Source of the DNA: Ceratorhiza oryzae-sativae
Taxonomy: Eukaryota > Basidiomycota > Agaricomycetes > Cantharellales > Ceratobasidiaceae
Direction: 5' to 3'
DNA: 64,000 bases
Assembly (NCBI GenBank): GCA_030998015.1
Contig: JARWMV010000240.1
Coordinates: 62,001 to 126,000 of the forward strand
The translations under genes and the position numbers were made by a program. The notes beneath the pieces are model-generated. The model saw only the letters and a program-made list of their open reading frames with translations. It did no database searches and was not told the DNA's origin. Below are positions 57,907 through 64,000 of the stretch, one piece after another. Numbering within the stretch: the stretch's first letter is position 1; each line of letters begins with the position of its first letter.

Positions 57907-60600
57907 ATGGGCTTCACATATTCAGACACGAGTTCCAACAACTCATCTGACGAACTATCAACACATAATGCGTATAGCTACTCGATCAAATCAATCACAT
58001 CGCGCAACATGTTCTTACTACTAGGAAGCCATGGGATTTTGTTGTATAGGCATCAGACGCCCACTCGACCATCTCGATAGCATACGCATGGCTGCGGCAG
58101 ACATGGTAATCACTGCCAAAAGGCGATTAGCTAGTTAGAGCTCGTTAGAACCTTGTGTCTAGCGAAGCCGAATGAGCGCCGGTAGCACGTGCCAGTTTGA
58201 TCTAGTGCGTGCTCGTTCAGCTTAGCTAGAACCACGGTTCTAACCAGCAAATTGGCCCTCGACCGAGAATGGCACAAGCCAATAATTCGCCCTGTCGAGT
58301 CTAACTATTGTCCAAGACTAATATAATCAGTAATTACAGACAGATGTTCGATGCGAGCAGCAACAAGATTTCTATTCACATACGACAGATGATCATGACT
58401 CCAGTGCGACGGTTCAAGAGGGTACCATCTGGGTCACGATCCCTGAGCGAGCTCTGACGTTTCGAATGAGTTTTATTGAGTAGCTCACTCGCTTATTCTT
58501 GGTCATGCTCTCGGATATGCTACTCGACCAGGCCTACCAGGTATTTGAGCCTGGTGTATTCTTCGTTTTGATCCCATGTCGGATGCATGAAGTCCTCGAC
58601 AACAGAAGAAATATATCTTGTGTAGAGTGCCACTCGATTCACGTGTGCGAATTTTGAATAAAATCATTGCCTTGGTGCAAGTGTGCATGATAGGGATTCA
58701 ATCGGCGATCGAAGGTCGAAATGGGAACGTCGCAGGTTTGGTCCTATACAACTGCTTCGAGACAAAAGGCAGGAATCGCAGCGATATATCCAGCCTGCTT
58801 CCTGTGGGAACAGTCATTATCATTTGCGAGCCCTGGCTCAAGCTTGGTGTCACTGGTGGCCACCCAACCATTCCTGTTGATTCACCCATTGACATTTCCT
58901 TCCTGACTCACACTGAACTTCTCTCACTCGAGATTCCTCTCTTTTGGCGGCTCTCCGAGTCTCTGACTTCAGATGAATATAAACGGATAGGTAACAAATT
59001 TTATGAGAAGCAGCACATAGGACCGACCGGCTTATCCATCGACCCATTCGCGTCTCTTCTGCGACTGAATCAGGCGTGATGTCATTTGAGGCTAGGAAAC
59101 CCCACTCAAGCACCAAGGACGCCCGCGTTACATCAGAGGATAATATTATCATTGAAGGACAACGGGTCGAAGCTCGTCACTGCACGGCGCTTGACTATCA
59201 CGCTATGGGCCGGTTTTCAGACTGTTAAGTGATGGAGTCACTGGAGCGTAGCTCCGTGTTGTCGGCGATTCTTCGAGACCGCCGGATCTAGTGTGATATG
59301 CGTTCACGGACGTTTCTATTTTTGGGTTGATTATTCACTCACTCTTTCGGGCTTGTGCTTTCCCCCTGCATTTTTCTTGGGGGTCAATTGTATAAAAACA
59401 TTGCCCTCCATTCGTTCTTCCTAAGCTCGATTCCTTTATGCTGAGGCATGCCTGTCGTTCTCGCTCACTCATTGTATACCCCCCACACCGATGTATAGAT
59501 TTCGTTTTTATCTTGAGCACGATATTTATACATCAGAGCTCGACTCCTTGGTGCTGAGTTCTCTTCGTTTGTAGCTTAGCTCCCACACGACGCGCTTTAG
59601 GCATCACAGACTTCTTGAAGATTTTAAACCAGGAAACCCTACCTGATTCCTGGGTTCAGACATACAAGGCATTGCGAACCAAGTCTGAAACGAGGCTAAA
59701 GGAGCAAACGACTGGTGAATACGATTAGCACCCCTTACATAAAACTATGGCTCAAAAACTGGATGAAGTCTGGGACGTATCTGATTATTTCGGGGCCGGC
59801 GGATTTTGTCGATATGCCGGAGAAGCGCACTGAGACGGGCATGGTTACCACGTGGGATGTATCAGTGGGCAAGTTTTTGGTTCCTGCAAGGTTGCTCCAC
59901 TTGTTTCGTCGCACTAACTAAAGTTCCTGGGCCGTTAGCAAAGTGTTTGCGTTCGCATCAACGAACTAGTTCCCCGATCAACTCCTCAGGGCTCGGGTAC
60001 CACACAATCGCAATGTCTACGACAAGACCTACTACGAGCTCGTAGGACGAGCCACATGTCGCCTGGCTAGGAACCACACAGCGGCAAGCACCTTGTTTCT
60101 CGCATTACCTACCAGCAAACCCAGTCTTTCCGGCCCACTTTCTCCACTTTAGTCAACAGGCCCCGCGAAAGCCGGTGTCCGCCCTTGGACAGACTCTGCC
60201 GAGTATGACCTACACGATCTCGAGATGGAGCACATTTCAGCCATCATCAAATGTCACCAGTATGAAGAACTCGTTTGAGACAAGCCCGAGGGATACACCA
60301 GGGGTATCTGCCTTGCTCCGGCACTTGTGAACCACGCGTGCAACGGAAGTGCGCTTGGGTAGTCGGTTAGTTCGGTGTTTATCATGCGAGGGCTACGAAA
60401 TATGGTCAAGGGAGAAGCGGTCACCCAATCTTCCATTAGGATTTCAGACATGGCTATTTGCCTAGGCCGAGAGGGTCACTTGTCGAGATGACGTGATCCC
60501 TGCAAGTGTTTGCTATGTGAGGTGGGTGGAAAGGATGGCGAGGAAAAGTGTGGAGGACGCGAGATATTCTTTCAGCAGGTGCTCCGTTTACAAGCAATGA
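57907..60600 (+). pseudogene. decayed tandem copy of the TPR-SET gene
   Basis: Collinear with the gene at 54.4-57.1 kb. Matches: AYSYSIKSITSRNMFLLL (58.0 kb), the strong block VLYNCFETKGRNRSDISSLL then TGGHPTIPVDSPIDISF (58.75-58.9 kb), TSDEYKRIGNKFYEKQH, LSIDPFASLLRLNQA followed by TGA, a degraded SET start (59.8 kb), NHACNGSALG followed by TAG (60.36 kb) and CKCLLCEVGGKDG (60.5 kb). There are many stops and frameshifts and a 100-bp inverted-repeat insertion in exon 1. The Tyr position after the GE-x-VT segment is also not Tyr (QSSI). Confidence 0.85.
58147..58247. repeat. inverted-repeat insertion in the pseudogene
   Basis: GTTAGAACCTTGTGTCTAGC at about 58145-58164 is paired with the imperfect complement GCTTAGCTAGAACCACGGTT at about 58218-58237. 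The parental gene lacks this stretch, so it was inserted after duplication. The core (GCGCCGGTAGCACGTGC) resembles the core of the inverted repeat at 53860-54046, suggesting one MITE family. Confidence 0.55.
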
Positions 60601-60823
60601 CTGGTTAGGATAATATCGTACAGTGTGCATGCACAGGCGCGAGCACTCGTCGAACTTATTCGAGACACCTACACAGGCGACCCTCCCTCGGCTAGAAACA
60701 AGGTTGAGGGATTCCGAAAACAAAGATGGCTTGCCCCAGATGTTGAAAGCCCTTTGGCGAGTCAATAAAGGTTCTGGTACGGAAAGGCTTAGACATGTAA
60801 CACGGTGAAAGCGTAACAGCAAC

Positions 60824-61567
60824 ATCATCAGGAAAATGAGCCGCGTCTAATTAGCTCTAAACAGCGCGTTGAGCTGGTCGAGGGTCCCGAAATGAAACCT
60901 GCAATCGTTAGCGCTCTTGAGAGCTCATAAGAGCTCGACCGGCACGGGGTAGAATCGGACTCCGATGTCAGTTAGTTGGAAATTGAGCGATATCCATATA
61001 TGCGTGTCGAAGTCTCCTATTGGCTAGTGATTTTGTGGCAGTGAATAAAGTTATTTGCATTATTCATCAATATCTGGAACTAGCGGGGCGTTTTGAATGG
61101 TTTTAGTGCCAGTAGATGCGCAAAGCAAAACTACCCCCGTGTACATGATGAGCGACTAAGTAAATATTGCCACAGGCTTCGTGGGTGACTTCACATGGGC
61201 GGAATGGCTATGTTCAGGCCAACGGATCAAGTCGGCCCCACTCTAGCGAACAAGTGCAGTAGGTGTGGCGTGTGGAGGCATGCACAGCCATGATTAATCT
61301 GCCGATAGGCGAGGCTGCGATATCACGCATGTATGAACTGTATCTATAAAATGTTCCATTTATGACCACTGTTGGCGTTATCTGCCAGGGTAAGCCGATA
61401 TCACTCAATTGCCAACTAACTGACATCGGAGTCCGATTCTACCCCGTGCCGGTCGAGCTCTTATGAGCTCTCAAGAGCGCTAACGATTGCAGGTTTCATT
61501 TCGGGGCCCTCGACCAGCTCAACGCGCTGTTTAGAGCTAATTAGACGCGGCTCGTTTTCCTGATGAT
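60824..61567. mobile_element. non-autonomous element with 171-bp terminal inverted repeats
   Basis: Left arm 60824-60994 and right arm 61397-61567 are inverted copies with about four mismatches in 171 bp. Landmarks: ATCATCAGGAAAA at the outer ends, GCGTCTAATTAGCTCTAAAC, GAGCTCATAAGAGCTCGACC and TCCGATGTCAGTTAGTTGG. The 402-bp interior has no transposase. Long terminal repeats with no gene fit a MULE-type or foldback element. No obvious target duplication flanks these boundaries. Confidence 0.85.
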
Positions 61568-62197
61568 CTGTTCGGCCCCCACCCTCCATGTAGCCCAATT
61601 ATATGCCTATTTTACCGCCAACCGAGCGAATAGAGAACAAGTTTCGCTCCGAGTGAAATTTGCGACTTGAAAGAACCCCAATATGGCTTGGGGGCCTCCT
61701 AGAACACGGTTCTTTCAACCATATCATTTGCATTCACAAAGGGAGCCCCGATTTTGTCGTGCAGCCGAGTTCGAATGTCAGTCTAAATGGCCCGTATTTT
61801 CCTGCTGATATATTGAAATCGCTATTGGGATGAGGTTAATCCTGCAAAATTGCCTTCAGATATCCTGGAGTGCAAGCAAGAATTGCGAGTTAGAATCAAG
61901 CTCGGAGCCCAGTCGCATCCTTGGTTGCCCCCAAGCCTCAAATAGCGCAAATAACCAAACAACCAACAAGCTCGAACAATCTGCTAGGGATTCTTTCTTT
62001 CCGATCTAGATTTATGCTTAATCTTGGTCGGAAACCCAGCATTCCGAGCGGTTCGTTGTATTGTTTGTGGGCCTCATTGGAACACACTAGACATAGAAAA
62101 CATCCAGAATCAATATAGGGATGGTCTAAGGAGATTATATTGGAGACGCTTGAATAAACAAAACGGCGATCACACAATGAAATAGAGGAAATAAATT
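61568..62197. other. intergenic, no recognised gene
   Basis: AT-rich stretch downstream of the right-edge gene. Two short overlapping frames (61921-62177) show no domain. Confidence 0.4.
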
Positions 62198-64000
62198 TCA
62201 GAAAATGCCAAGCGTTGCACCTGCAGTCTCTGAATGATATGGCTCATACTGGCTATTTTCTACTTGAGGCGAACCCATATACGTTGACGGCGCACCGAGC
62301 ACCGGGCTAAGCACAGAGGTGCTCCCCACCCCGTTGGTCGCCACCCTGAGATGCTGTGGTCGCGGATTACCAGATTGGTTTGGCAGGGGAGTTGGTGAGG
62401 CCATACGACTAGGTGTTCCAAGTGGGTTGTGCCGTATAATATCACCCCGAATACCCAGCCCTTGCGAGGCTCCGCGACGCACCGAAGTGGCCTCCGAATG
62501 GTTAGGCATACTTATCGTGAGTGGGTGATGGTTGTCTAAATAAGGTCAGAATTGGTGATTGTTTTTATGAGCGACATTCTACTCACAGGGAACCTGGCCA
62601 ACTACAGGCCGCAAACGATTTATACCTGCCCCTGACATCTCGCCATGAAGTTCGGGTTCAATTTCAGTCTCATCGACGGGCTACTAGCGTTGGCGCTCAG
62701 AGGTGGAACGGAGGCACGCTCGACCGGCGCTTGGCCGTTCGAGGGGTCTGCTTCATCGGCTTGGGTTCCAATGGGTGTCGTACTGACTCGATATCCAGCC
62801 ATAGCCGAAACTGCATGTGCGACACTCGCTTGCCATTCGGGCATATTTCCCGATGGGATTGCAGGAGCACCGGCTTTTGGTACCGGAAACATGCGCTTGT
62901 CCTTAGCAAGGTTTCGCTCCAGTAAGCTAATATGTCGCTGGTGAGTCATTTCGTCATTCACCAGCGATGCACTCGGAACGCACCTGGTGCAATTTTTCGG
63001 CGACTTCCGACGAAGCTTTTCTAGCTTCGTGTCGATAAAGGACCAAAACTTGGTCTCCGCTTTGTCGCTCTTATCATTTTTCGCTTTACCACTATGTTTA
63101 CTTGTAAAATCAACATAATACATGCGCTAGCAATTGCGGAAATCATTGAGTTAATATTCGGGGGCCCGCGTGATTATAAAGAGAAAACTGACCAAAAACG
63201 AAATCCGGAGGATATGGTCTTTCCCCATCTGAAATCCGTGAATAGCAAGACGTGAGGCTAGAGTCGTGATGTCTTCCTTATCGATAACGGAGCGTTGTAT
63301 CTTTGTAACCATGTCAAGGCGTAATGCTAACACCAATGAAATGAACATTACCTTCCGCTGGATTTCTCCACGAAAGGTGCTCAGTACCTTTCCAATCGCG
63401 CTCGAGAACTGTTTGCTGTGCATGAATTGAGCCTGCACTTCCATTGGAACCTCATATGATGCAGGATTTTCGATGATATGCCTCTGAGGTGGTTGTATGT
63501 TATGCGTGGGTGCTTATTTAAGCTTGAAAATCACTTACTACGAATCGAACAGTCGTCCCTTCAACATAATGTGATATATGTGCGTCAAGAAGGCCGGCCT
63601 GAAGACGCCGAGTAATTGTTTCCTTAAACTCTCGTGATGATAAGAATGTATCGACCTTGGTGTTCTGAACGTTCTTCCCGAACGCTAGGACACGCCCATA
63701 CAGCCTAAGAAATTGGACTTGGGGGTGGAGCTTTTGGACATAGATTAGATTAGTTTAGATGGCAATACCTAGTGTAAAACTTACCTTAGCAGTCCGAAGC
63801 ATATCCTCCTTAAGTCTGTCAGCCAACCCAAATTCTTCGCAGATGCCATTCGCAACAGTAACCAAATCTGCAGCTAAGAATATTGGACAAGATTGAGCCA
63901 TGAGAAAAAGTAAAGTTAGTGGGACGTACGAAGCATGGTATGTTGGTTTCCAACTTGGTTGGGACCATTGAATTGGTTAGATGTAGCTGTACTTGGATCG
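62198..64000 (-). CDS. unknown protein, 5' end beyond right edge
   Basis: I do not recognise the family. Exons can be followed leftwards from the edge: NQFNGPNQVGNQHTML, then ADLVTVANGICEEFGLADRL, then LYGRVLAFGKNVQNTKVDTF with QAGLLDAHISHYVEGTTVRF (63.7-63.5 kb), MEVQAQFMHSKQFSSAIGKV (63.4 kb), RLAIHGFQMGKDHILRISF (63.2 kb), a Lys-rich segment KNDKSDKAETKFWSFIDTKL (63.05 kb), and a Pro/Ser-rich tail ending TLGIF at 62198. The N-terminal part looks globular and helical, the C-terminal part disordered. The join near 62.65 kb is not resolved: the frame changes without an obvious GT-AG intron. Confidence 0.6.

Noticed and set aside
1..64000. CRISPR arrays, bacterial operons, replication origins
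   Set aside because: No evenly spaced repeats with unique spacers; gene structure is eukaryotic with spliceosomal introns throughout.

Overview
This is a window of a filamentous fungal genome, most likely an agaricomycete and by gene families closest to Rhizoctonia/Ceratobasidium (inference, no search was run). The genes carry many 50-60 bp GT-AG introns, and the recognisable families (Zn2Cys6 regulators, ABCC transporters, MYND proteins, TPR-SET proteins, P450s, an exo-polygalacturonase) are typical of that group. All exon structures were read by eye from splice signals and reading frame.

Layout. 1-11 kb: a Zn2Cys6 transcription factor cut by the left edge (minus), a MYND-finger protein (plus) and a full ABCC-type drug transporter (minus). 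11-44 kb: a transposon-rich accessory zone. It holds five more copies or pieces of the same transcription-factor family, all on the minus strand (terminal exon at 13.1 kb, pseudogenes at 18.5-19.7 and 31.3-32.8 kb, intact genes at 24.0-26.0 and 36.7-38.6 kb). Between them lie a CpG-poor hAT element with a near complete transposase, a second hAT element with perfect target-site duplication, a large foldback repeat, a LINE remnant, kinase and WD40 scraps, a methyltransferase pseudogene and an ABC protein that has lost its whole transport core. 39-42.6 kb is a CpG-starved domain containing a 112-bp hAT MITE, a solo LTR and the 3' part of a P450 gene whose catalytic motifs were erased by CpG transitions.

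44.5-57.1 kb: a compact core-like block with a small unknown protein, an exo-polygalacturonase, a PAP2 lipid phosphatase, the TFIID subunit TAF12 and a TPR-SET protein. 57.9-60.6 kb: a decayed tandem copy of the TPR-SET gene, followed by a non-autonomous element with 171-bp terminal inverted repeats. 62.2-64 kb: an unknown gene entering from the right edge (minus).

The genes are not one pathway. The striking biology is regional: repeated copying and decay of one regulator family among hAT-type elements, and a CpG-mutation footprint that stops inside a P450 gene.
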